From the NCBI RefSeq assembly GCF_000687475.1, contig NC_057319.1, forward strand, positions 4,950,001 to 5,014,000: DNA of 64,000 nucleotides, in the 5' to 3' direction. How positions within the stretch are numbered: position 1 is the stretch's first letter; each line of letters starts with the position of its first letter. The DNA comes from Ustilaginoidea virens (lineage: Eukaryota; Ascomycota; Sordariomycetes; Hypocreales; Clavicipitaceae). The position numbers and the translations under genes are program-made. The notes under the pieces are model-generated. The model saw only the letters and a program-made list of their open reading frames with translations. It was not told the origin of the DNA and did not search any database. Below are positions 55,534 through 64,000 of this stretch, one piece after another.

Positions 55534-58186
55534 ATGCCTGGCACGGGGAGCAATCCGCAGACCTTGTATGACAAGGTCCTGTCGGATCATGTCGTTGACG
55601 AGAAGCTCGATGGGACGATTTTGCTGTACATCAGTAGGTTGCGGGGAAATTGCTCGCCGGACGAAACGCCAATCGGGATGCTGACGTTTCTTCTTCTTCT
55701 TCTTCTTCTTCTTTCCTACAAGACCGGCAGTTGCTTCACGAAGTGACATCACCCGTATGTGGACTCGGTGCCTTTGCTTGCGCAGCCAGACGGGAATTGT
55801 CCTGCTTCAGTCTAGGTCCGACTAACCGTCGTTGCAGCAAGCTTTTGAGGGCTTGAAAAAGGCAGGGAGAAGGGTTCGCCGTCCGGATTGTACTCTTGCC
55901 ACGACCGATCACGTAAGTCCTTGCAACAAGCGGCCCAGCCCAGGTTGCTTTGTTTTTTTCACCATCCCCCTGATTTCCCCTTAATTTCTTCTTTTTCCAT
56001 CTCTGACTCCCGTTCCCCAGAATGTGCCCACCACGTCGAGAAAAGGCATGAAGGACATTGCCACGTTCATCAAGGAAGACGACTCGAGAACACAGTGCGT
56101 GACGCTTGAGGAAAACGTCAAGGAGTTTGGCCTCACCTACTTTGGCCTCGGCGACAAGCGCCAGGGCATCGTGCACGTCATCGGGCCCGAGCAGGGCTTC
56201 ACCTTGCCCGGGACCACCGTGGTCTGCGGCGACAGCCACACGTCCACCCACGGGGCGTTTGGCGCGCTGGCCTTTGGCATCGGCACCAGCGAGGTCGAGC
56301 ACGTCCTGGCCACGCAGTGCCTGATCACCAAGCGCAGCAAGAACATGCGGATCCAGGTCGATGGCCAGCTGGCCCCCGGCGTGAGCTCCAAGGATGTCGT
56401 GCTCCACGCCATTGGCAAGATTGGCACCGCGGGCGGCACCGGCGCCGTGATTGAGTTCTGCGGGTCCGTCATCCGCAGCCTCAGCATGGAAGCCCGCATG
56501 TCCATCTGCAACATGTCCATCGAGGGCGGAGCGCGCGCCGGCATGGTTGCTCCCGACGAGACCACCTTTGAATACCTCAAGGGACGCCCCCTGGCCCCCA
56601 AGCACGGCTCCGACGAGTGGAACAAGGCCGTTGCCTACTGGAGATCCCTGCAGTCCGACCCGGATGCCAAGTACGACGTCGACGTCTTCATCGACGCCAA
56701 GGACATCGTCCCCACCGTCACCTGGGGCACCTCTCCCGAAGACGTCGTCCCCATCACCGGGGCGGTCCCGGACCCCGAGACCTTTGCCACGGAGCCCAAG
56801 AAGGCGGCCGGACGCAGGATGCTCGAGTACATGGGCCTCACCGCCGGCACGCCCATGGAGGAGATTGCCGTCGACAAGGTGTTTATAGGATCCTGCACCA
56901 ACTCGCGCATCGAGGACCTCCGCGCGGCCGCTCACGTCGTCAGGGGCCGGAAGATTGCCGCCAACATCAAGCGGGCCTTGGTCGTGCCGGGATCCGGCCT
57001 GGTCAAGGCGCAGGCCGAGGCGGAGGGCATCGACCAGGTCTTTGTCGACGCCGGGTTCGAGTGGCGCGAGGCCGGCTGCAGCATGTGCCTGGGCATGAAC
57101 CCGGACATCCTGGCTCCCCAGGAGCGATGCGCCAGCACCTCGAACCGCAACTTTGAGGGTCGCCAGGGCGCCGGCGGCCGGACGCACCTCATGTCCCCCG
57201 TCATGGCTGCCGCCGCAGCCGTTGTGGGCAAGCTTGCCGACGTGCGCAAGCTGTCCAACTACTCGGCCAGCCCGCACGTCGAGGCAAGCATCACGCCGTC
57301 GACGACGACGACGCCGCCGCCGCCGCAGGAAGCACACGTCGACGAGGGAGTCGCCGACGATGCCCACAAGCGCGAGGCGATTGGCGACCAGCCCGAGGAC
57401 TCGGAACCGCACACCAACACGCTGGTCGGCGGCGGCGGCGGCGGCGGCGGTTCCCCGTCGGCCGGGCTGCCCAAGTTTCTCAAGCTCAGGGGCGTCGCCG
57501 CGCCGCTGGACATGGCCAACGTCGACACCGACGCCATCATCCCCAAGCAGTTCCTCAAGACCATCAAGCGCACGGGCCTGGGGACGGCCCTGTTCCACGC
57601 GCTGCGCTACAAGGCCGACGGGTCCGACAACCCGGACTTTGTGCTCAACCGGGAGCCGTACCGCCAGGCCAAGATCCTGGTGTGCACGGGGCCCAACTTT
57701 GGCTGCGGCTCGTCGCGCGAGCACGCCCCGTGGGCGCTGCTCGACTTTGGCATCAAGTGCGTGATTGCGCCCTCGTTTGCCGACATCTTCTTCAACAACA
57801 CGTTCAAGAACGGCATGCTGCCCATCCGGGTGGACAGCAAGGCGGACCTGGACGCCGTGGCCGCCGAGGCGCGCGCGGGCCGCGAGATGGAGGTCGACCT
57901 GCCCAACCAGCAGATCAGGAGCTCGGACGGGACGGCCATCTGCGGCTTCGAGGTGGAGGAGTTCCGCAAGCACTGCCTGGTCAACGGGCTGGACGACATT
58001 GGCCTGACGATGCAGATGGAGGACAAGATTACCGAGTTTGAGAGGAAGATGACGCAGAAGACGCCGTGGCTGGACGGCTCGGGGTACCTGAAGAGGCCGG
58101 GCCAGGGGGGGAGGCTGGCGGCCAAGGCGGTGCCGGTGCCCAAGACGAACCGAGGAGAGGAGAAGGGGGAGCCACTAGAGTGGTAG
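55534..58186 (+). CDS. leu1: 3-isopropylmalate dehydratase (LeuC-LeuD fusion)
   Basis: It isomerises 2-isopropylmalate to 3-isopropylmalate in leucine synthesis; a 4Fe-4S aconitase-fold enzyme. Four exons: 55534-55633, 55723-55754, 55838-55912 and 56021-58186, in phase, 790 residues. LeuC part: [32 protein letters not shown], with cluster ligands Cys361 (GSCTNSR), Cys422 and Cys425 (GCSMCLG), then [15 protein letters not shown] linker of about 70 residues follows, rich in Thr, Pro and acidic residues and ending in eight glycines (GGC repeats near 57427-57450). LeuD part: [19 protein letters not shown] and [15 protein letters not shown]. At the exon 1-2 junction the codon AAC gives Asn where relatives normally have Asp in the YIDR segment. 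The C terminus extends about 35 basic residues past the usual end. Confidence 0.96.
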
Positions 58187-58195
58187 GGCCGTCAT

Positions 58196-58219
58196 GGGGG
58201 GGGGGGGGGGGGGGGGGGG
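58196..58219. repeat. Poly-G tract downstream of the leucine gene
   Basis: About 24 consecutive G just after the stop codon at 58184-58186, followed by T-rich runs at 58281-58300 and 58344-58355. It sits between the convergent dehydratase and methyltransferase relic. Confidence 0.85.
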
Positions 58220-58388
58220 AATGAATATGAATGATGTCTGACTGGGAGGCCGACGCCGTGACGGTTTTTTTGATTCGCGGTTTTTCTTCTTTTTTTTTTT
58301 CATCTCTGTGTCTATCTTTGATATCGGCGAAATGACGATGCGTTTTTTTTTTTTTTACTCTCTTGCGCCAGCCCTTGGCCCAGACTGC

Positions 58389-59098
58389 TCACCGCCGCGC
58401 CGCTCCGTCCTTCAAAACACCCACGTGCACGACGAAGCCATCGCCGACCGCCATGCCCGGCACCTCGCCCTCCCGCAGGCGCCAGACGCGGAAGCGCTCC
58501 ATAAACACGCCCAGCCCAGTCGCGAAACACGCCGTCGTCGCGCAGAGCCTGCGCCACGACGCACACGCACGGGTCCGGACCACCCGCCCCGGCAGCGGCC
58601 TCGGCATCGGCATCCCGCAAGGCGCACGCATCCGCGCACGCCGCACCCGAGCTCGAGGACCGCGCGTCCGCGGAGGGGGTTGGACGGCCGGGCGAGCCAT
58701 TCGGCGAGGAGGGGGCTGATGCGCCACACGACTGGGCGGTGGTGAGAAGTCAACGCGTTGGATGTGGTGGTGACGGTGATGACGGCGGCGGCTCCTGGGG
58801 GCTTACCGGCTCCGGCTCCGGTGGTGCCGCCCGGGCGGGAGGACGTCAGCACCGCCGGGTCCTGGCGCACCGCGTACCAGCGGCCTGCGAGGCTTGACGT
58901 CTATGCTCGGGGCTTTGGGGTCGACGAAGCCGAGGTTTCGGGAGGGAAAGGCGTGCGCGTACAGCACAAAGGTCTCTGGGGCGGTCAGCAGCGGGAAACG
59001 GGGAGCCCGGGGGGGCGCAGGCGCAGGGGACGGCGGCGGCACCTTCGTCGGGGGTCCTGGACCTCGTCGAGGACGGGGAGGAGCTTGTCCAGGGCCAT
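58389..59098 (-). pseudogene. Seven-beta-strand lysine methyltransferase (METTL21/EFM6-like, methyltransferase-16 family), broken
   Basis: Pieces of one protein occur in order but in changing frames. 59098-59050: MALDKLLPVLDEVQDP. About 58990-58905: FPLLTAPETFVLYAHAFPSR, then NLGFVDPKAPSIDV. 58900-58810: LAGRWYAVRQDPAVLTSSRP, then GGTTGA in another frame. An intron with GTAAGC follows (58805 to about 58745). Then PVVWRISPLLAEWL, then RAVLELGCG (SAM motif I), which jumps within about 25 bases (58627-58650) to CADACALRDADAE and CVCVVAQALRDDGVF, sequence that normally lies more than 100 residues later. After one more shift the true C terminus GDGFVVHVGVLK ends at 58389. At least four frameshifts sit at C or G runs, and motifs post-I to III are lost. 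Frameshifts alone could be assembly errors, but the deletion could not. Confidence 0.8.
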
Positions 59099-59599
59099 GC
59101 TGGGGTTGACTGCTGCTGCGGATGCGGCGGATGCTGGGTTGATGCTTGCTGGGTTGGTGCGGGTGTGCATATGGAAACGTTGGACAATGGCGAGGGCCCC
59201 ACTTCTGGGCCGGTGTCGACGACAAAAGGCCTCACTCAGTTGGCAAGTAGGCATGGAATGGACGTTTCGGAGTTTGGACTCGGGGCTCGGGGCTCGGGCT
59301 CGGACGCAAGACTCGCGACTCAGGCCTCGGGTGTCCGTTCTCAGGTCTCGCACCTCCCGTCTCGGGTGTCCGTTCTCCGCTCTCCGACCTCGGACCTCCG
59401 CTCTCAGGTGAATCAAAGGACCTCCGCTCTCAGGTGAATCAAAAACACCTTTATTCGCATAACAATACAAATCATGGAGCGAGCATGCTAATGCTGATGC
59501 ACCGTGCCACCCACCACACCATGCGCAAAGCCCGCCCGCCCGTCTTCTTTTTGTCCCCGGTCCCCTTTCTTTCCCCTCTCCTTGCCGAGACCGCGTCAG
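59099..59599. other. Intergenic with duplicated block
   Basis: No gene is seen. CTCGGGTGTCCGTTCTC-type imperfect repeats occupy about 59280-59400, followed by an exact 26-bp duplication at 59392-59443. Confidence 0.6.
59392..59443. repeat. Exact 26-bp tandem duplication
   Basis: Copies at 59392-59417 and 59418-59443 are identical and adjoin a longer stretch of related CTCGGG/TCCG repeats. It lies about 150 bases past the stop of the NCS-1 gene. Confidence 0.9.
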
Positions 59600-60693
59600 C
59601 TACACCAGCCCGTCGTACAAGGACAAGGCCGACACAATGGTCTCGTCGCGCTTGCTGCCCTCCTTGAACTCGGCAATGTCCAAGGATCCGTTCTCGTCCT
59701 TGTCCATCATGCGGAAAATCTTGCGCACGCGCTTCTCGGGCGTGTCCTCGTCCTCGGGCAGCTTGACCATGGAGCCGACCTGGACAGACACACACACACA
59801 AGTCAGCGACGGCCGTGCTGGAGATGACACGGTCAAGGGGAGGGGGGGGGGGGGGGGGGGGAAGGTCAAAACAAGAGAGAGAAGAAGCAAAGATTAAAGA
59901 AAAAATAGAGAGGAAATCACGCCGCACCATCTTGTAGATTGCCTCGACGATTTGCAGCATCTCGTCGTAGCTTATCTTGCCGTCGCCGTCAATGTCGTAC
60001 AGCTGAAAGGCCCAGTCGAGCTTGTCCTCCATCTTGCCTCGGCTAGTAACGCTCAGGGCGCAGATGAACTCTTTAAAGTCGATGCTGCCCGACTTGTCGC
60101 TGTCAAAGACGTTGAAGACGTAGTCTGCAAAGGAGCTGGGGTCGCCAAAGGGGAAGAACTGCCGGTATATCTTCTGGAACTCTTCCTTGCTGAGCATGCC
60201 CGACGGGCAGTCCTTGAGAAAGCCTAGCCAAAGATTGTCAGCCAAAGACCCCGTCAGCCAAAGATTGTCAGCCAAAGACGGCCCCGTTCAGCCAGAGAGC
60301 AGGGAAACCAAGACTGGATTGGGGGAGAAAGAACAAGATGATGAAGAGAAGAGGGGAAAAGACGCCCCGTGCAGGCGCCAGCCAGCCGCGGGGGGGGGAA
60401 TCAATGACGCACCCTTGTACCACTGCTGGAGCTCCTTCTTGTCAAAGTGCGTCGACTTTTGCAGCTCGGCCAGCTGTTCCTGAGAGAGCTTGGACTGCCT
60501 ACCGAGCGGCACACCACCAGCGTCAGCTACATACGTATCCTGCACCAAAAACGTTGGAAGCACGCCCACGGTGCTGCTGCTGCTGCTGCTCAAGACGCAG
60601 CTTCAGGCCAAGACGGCCGGCAGAGCGCCAGAGAAGGCACCTTGGGAGCCCAGGGAGGGAGGAGAAACAACATCCAACGTACGATTTACCCAT
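59600..60693 (-). CDS. ncs1: Neuronal calcium sensor 1 / frequenin
   Basis: An N-myristoylated EF-hand calcium sensor that regulates phosphatidylinositol 4-kinase and calcium tolerance at Golgi and plasma membranes. Four exons: an 11-base first coding exon (60693-60683), 60498-60413, 60223-59928 and 59779-59600, all in phase, 190 residues, exactly the family length. The start MGKSQSKL carries the myristoylation glycine. EF1 is degenerate ([12 protein letters not shown]). EF2 [15 protein letters not shown]3 [13 protein letters not shown] and EF4 [13 protein letters not shown] are intact calcium loops. The third intron contains C20 on the coding strand (59842-59861). Because the first coding exon is so short, automatic models may miss the true start. 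The mRNA leader extends into 60694-61250. Confidence 0.95.
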
Positions 60694-61652
60694 GTTTGGA
60701 CCGCAATCGCACCCGGAGAGTACACTTGGCCACCGAGGAGCGGCTGGTTGGCGGATACAGCAGCCGTGGGGTGAAAAAGGGAAGGTTATTGACGCAAGGC
60801 GACAAACCGACAGCCGCAGAAGGGGGAGAAGAAAAAAAAATTCCGTAGGACGGGGGCAGCGGGAAGTAAATCTAGGGTTTGCGCGACGGGGTGGCCAAGA
60901 CGCTTTGTCGCTGGCGCTTGGGGGGGGGGTTTCAAGAGCAACGACGAAAGGCAGGCGAGGCGGCGTGGGTTGGTGCCGTCGCGGGGGACTATCGAAAACA
61001 ACCGCAGAAAAAGAAAAAAAAATATAATACGAGCGAATGAAGAAGTATGACGCTCGAAAAAGCGAAGCAGGGGTTGGTGTCGAGCGAATTGCGTGCGTTG
61101 GGAGCTGCACTGCACCACCGGGGGGGGGGTTGCGGGAAGGGAAAGCGAAGTCGTGATGTTTTGTCGACGAGGTTCGAGGTTCGCGGTTCGCCGTGGTTGA
61201 CGGGTGCAGGAAAGGTCTGGTGCCAGGTCAGCAACAGTGTAGCCTGGTGCTAATGGGTTGAGCGAGGGAGGTGCTGGCCCTGGGTACTGTAATTGTTATC
61301 AATTGCCACCTGGCGGGGCTGCTTTAATGGGCACGGGCAGCTGCTCAGTGGGTGCGCGTGGTGGTGGGAACAACTGCCGGCCCAAGGTATCAAGGTTAGC
61401 GGGGTCCGCCAGCTGGTCGGGTCGGTGTTTAGGCTCCAGGCAGGCAGGAGTGGCAGGAGTCGCGAGACGAGGGGGCGGGGCGAGGATGGATTTAGCCTCC
61501 AGTCAGTCAGTTCACCCCACATCACCCACCATGTGAACTTACTTTAAAGGGCGGCTTTTCCGTGACCTGACGTACATACGTATGCTGGGTTTGTGGCGCC
61601 AAGGGCCACGTTGTACCGCCACCGCCACGTCCACTCCATGGCCCACCCACGC

Positions 61653-61718
<66 letters not shown>

Positions 61719-61886
61719 TCTGCGTCTGCGTCTGCGTCTGCAATCTGCGTCTGCGCCTGCGTCTGTGCGTCGCCGGGTCTGTCTGCTGCGGCATCACGAC
61801 CATGCACCAGCTAACCAAGAATTGATTCAATTCATCAACACCCAGTGCCCATCTAACACCTAAAGAGAAGCAAGCAGTCCATCGCC
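60694..61886. other. Intergenic between NCS-1 and CDC45
   Basis: No gene is seen. G-rich runs at 60920-60929 and 61120-61129 and the hexamer repeat at 61650-61769 are the only structures. Frames through the hexamer read as Asp-Ala or Arg-Leu repeats and are not credited. Confidence 0.6.
61650..61769. repeat. (TGCGTC)n hexamer microsatellite
   Basis: About 17-18 copies of the hexamer, interrupted twice by CAATC and once by a C-for-T change. It sits just past the 3' end of the CDC45 coding region. Confidence 0.9.
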
Positions 61887-62713
61887 TCACCCCACAACCG
61901 CCTTGGTGCTCAGGCTCTCCAGAAACCCACCCAGATCATCCTTCTTGACTTCGGCAACGCAGTGCTCGAAACTGTCGATGCGCACCCGCGCGTTCGTCTC
62001 CGACACCACCTCTTGGAACGCCCCGCCAAACCTGTTCAGCCCGTATCCCCGGGCCGGCTCGGCGTTCTCATCCTCCGTCTCTTCGTCAGAGTCGCCGTCG
62101 CCGGACCCTTCGGATTCGCTTGCCAAGCCGTCGTCGTCGCCGTCGTCGTCGTCGTCGTCGTTGCCGTCTTCCCGCCCCCGCTGCGCCGCTCGCTTTGCCG
62201 CCCGCTTATCCGCTTTGATCTTCTCCCGCGCCAGGCGGCGGGCTTCCTTCTCTCTCGTCTTGGCTTCCTTCTCTGCCTTTCGGCGCTTGGCGGCTTCTCG
62301 GTTGACAAACGCCGTGTCCGGCCCTCCGCCTCCGCCCGTGCCCACGACAACGTAGACGCCGCGCTTCTCGTTCAAGCTGGCGACGACCAGCGGCGTGCCT
62401 CGCCCGCCGTGAGAGAGCTTGCCGTGGGCTTCCCTTTCCTGCTCGGCCAGGGCCTCGCCAATCCACAGGGCCAGCTTTGTGAGTGCCGCGGCATGTGTGA
62501 ACAAAGCCACGTCGGGGCCATCCTTGACCACGCACAACCGGAAAGCCCGTAGATGCTTGATCTGCTTCTTGTTGATGAGCGACGTCCCTGTGCGGTAGAT
62601 GGCTCGATGTAGAAACTGCGCCGTAGCAAGCCCAGCTTTGAGCGAGTCGATGCTGTTTCAAGTCAGCCAAAACCACGGGGAAATTCCTCCCGACGCAACT
62701 CCTGTAAAAAAGG

Positions 62714-62748
<35 letters not shown>

Positions 62749-64000
62749 ATACTTTTCCAATGCATCGTAGGCTTGCCAGAACTGGCTGACCCATTCTTCT
62801 GCCTGCGCGGCGCACTCTGCTTCGTCCTCGACACCGACCTCGCGGCCCAGTTGGCTGGCCGCCGCCCCCCCCGATGATGCATCTGCTGCCTGGGCCTGCT
62901 TGCCGACTTCCAGCAGCGCTCCAACCACGACGCCAACATCGTGCGCGCTCAGCGTTGCCCGCCAGCCCCAGCTTCGCACAAACCCCCAGCCGTCCTTGGC
63001 ACCCGCTCGGTCCTTGCCGTCCGTGTCGACCGCCGGCACCATTTCGTCCAGGTTGTACAGCGACCCGTACTTGAGCAGCTTGGCCCGCAGCTCCCGCTTG
63101 AGCATCATGTCCATGTGCGTGTAGCTTTGCTTGCACTGGGCCAGGCTCACGCCCATCTTGGCCAGTAGCTTGTGAAGTCGCTTGATGCCCGCCTCGCTCC
63201 AGGTTTTGAGACGGGCGAAGAGATAGGGCGAGTGCAGCATGCTGTCGTACAAGCTCCAGTGCCGGATGAGGAGGAAGCGAGGCTCTGGCGAGAGCCTGAT
63301 CCCGGTATCTTCGGGGCTCCTCGCCGTCGTGGGGATGACGCCAGCGTTCTCCGGGGCCACGCGCCCGTTGGTCACCTCGGGCGGGTTGAGACGCCTCACT
63401 TCGTCGCGAAGCAGCTGTCGCAGTCTGGACCCCCGCACACCCATCCAGCCCGAGGGCCTGCTTGTGTCGTTGGCCCGGACCGGTGCCGACAAACCGGCTG
63501 ACGAACGGCCATAAAGCTCCATGGATGACACACCAACAATCGTCAGCCACAGCAGGTCATTGTCTTCTCTGCCGAGCTCCGACGCCAGCGAATACATCAT
63601 GGAAGAAATGGGCTCCGCGAATGATGAGCCCATCCCGTAGTATTGATGGAGTATGCCTTCCTTTTCCTGGCGCAGTCGTACCAGTCGTCTGCGCAGAGTA
63701 CGCGCTGATGCTTGCCGCGGTTCCTGGGCTGCCGGGGGTGGTTCGATCGGGTCGCTGGAAAGGCCAAGCCCAGGATCCCGCAGCGAAACAAGGCCCCTAT
63801 GCGCGGGACGTCGAGGAGAATCGGCAATCGGACTTGACTGTGAGCAGCATCAATCAAGTGTCTTTGTCAGCAGATGACGGACAAGTCGTGTGGAGGACGG
63901 GGCAGTGATTCCGGGCCGCGGACCGAGCTTATGCTCCTTCTTACCGAGTTGCTCCGGCGACGTTGGTGAGGCCTATCCTCGTCGTCGCTGGAGTCTCCGT
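61887..64000 (-). CDS. cdc45: CDC45 DNA replication initiation protein, 5' end outside the window
   Basis: A component of the CMG (Cdc45-MCM-GINS) replicative helicase, acting at origins and forks in the nucleus. Exons visible: 64000-63945 (partial, acidic GDSSDDEDRP then RRR), 63837-62753 and 62652-61887; junctions in phase with GTAAGA and GTATGT donors. Signature pieces: EGILHQYYGMGSSFAEPISS, then MMYSLASELGREDNDLLWLTIVGV; FLLIRHWSLYDSMLHSPYLFARL; AQCKQSYTHMDM and MLKRELRAKLLKYG; GWGFVRSWGWRATLSAHDVGVVVGALLEV; INKKQIKHLRAFRL; and the C-terminal GLNRFGGAFQEVVSETNARVRIDSFEHCVAEV. A region near 62280-62060 carries a basic then very acidic insert (KADKRAAKRAAQR, then Asp runs). About 640 residues are visible, so roughly 150-200 N-terminal residues lie outside. 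The second visible intron has 34 A on the plus strand (T on the coding strand). Confidence 0.95.
62714..62747. repeat. Homopolymer tract of 34 bases in a CDC45 intron
   Basis: Poly-A on the plus strand, so poly-T on the coding strand, beginning five bases after the GT of the donor site. It lies at the 5' end of the intron, not at the acceptor where a pyrimidine tract is expected. Confidence 0.9.

Noticed and set aside
55736..57973. 745-codon antisense open frame across the leucine gene
   Set aside because: A shadow of a GC-biased real gene; the sense strand encodes every LeuC and LeuD motif.
58389..59098. Explaining the methyltransferase frameshifts purely as homopolymer assembly errors
   Set aside because: Errors may account for single shifts, but not for the loss of over 100 residues between motif I and the C-terminal part.
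61522..61890. Frames reading (Asp-Ala)n or (Arg-Leu)n near the CDC45 end
   Set aside because: They are translations of the TGCGTC microsatellite.
1..64000. A biosynthetic gene cluster, transposon, CRISPR array or rRNA/tRNA locus
   Set aside because: I found no synthase, terpene cyclase, transposase, reverse transcriptase, terminal repeats, spacer arrays or RNA gene signatures on either strand.

Overview
The window is nuclear DNA of a filamentous ascomycete (Pezizomycotina, most likely Sordariomycetes and probably Hypocreales). The reasons are: moderately high GC; genes with short introns bounded by GTRNGT and YAG with CTAAC-type branch sites; single-exon genes with C-ending codons; a single-chain LeuC-LeuD isopropylmalate dehydratase; and fungus-specific families (SAT4-type rhodopsin-domain protein, GH72 glucanosyltransferase, secreted L-amino acid oxidase, Nur1, Set3). 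Genus is not decidable by eye. All exon models were built by hand from reading frames and splice motifs.

Layout. 1-3691: a partial Dal5-type MFS permease (-) and a seven-helix rhodopsin-domain protein (+). About 4500-9330: a gene graveyard holding a broken alpha/beta hydrolase (-), a heavily damaged CYP505 P450-reductase fusion (+) and two scraps of an amino acid permease (+). 11613-12461: a DUF7703-type membrane protein. 16037-18823: a LAMMER kinase with a His-rich N terminus. 19588-20227: a doubtful small secreted Cys-rich protein. 21511-23329: a GPI-anchored GH72 beta-1,3-glucanosyltransferase. 24465-26756: a secreted L-amino acid oxidase (-). 28375-31904: a large F-box protein (-). 33908-36013: a Cyk3-like transglutaminase-fold protein. 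36638-38101: ALG7. 39287-42022: the PHD-SET protein Set3 (-). 46505-47183: an NPC2/ML lipid-transfer protein. 47640-48218: V-ATPase subunit F (-). 48718-50264: the nuclear-rim protein Nur1. 50841-53920: an unrecognised 1007-residue protein with a coiled coil and C-terminal membrane segments. 55534-58186: 3-isopropylmalate dehydratase. 58389-59098: a broken methyltransferase (-). 59600-60693: the calcium sensor NCS-1 (-). 61887-64000: the 3' part of CDC45 (-).

The genes are mostly independent housekeeping functions (cell wall, N-glycosylation, leucine synthesis, replication, chromatin, vacuole, calcium signalling). I see no biosynthetic cluster, mobile element, tRNA or rRNA. The most informative signals are the pseudogenes, which decay by indels rather than by C-to-T changes, the many very long homopolymer tracts (often pyrimidine on the coding strand inside introns), and a recurrent intergenic TACTCCGTA/TACGGAGTA palindrome family.
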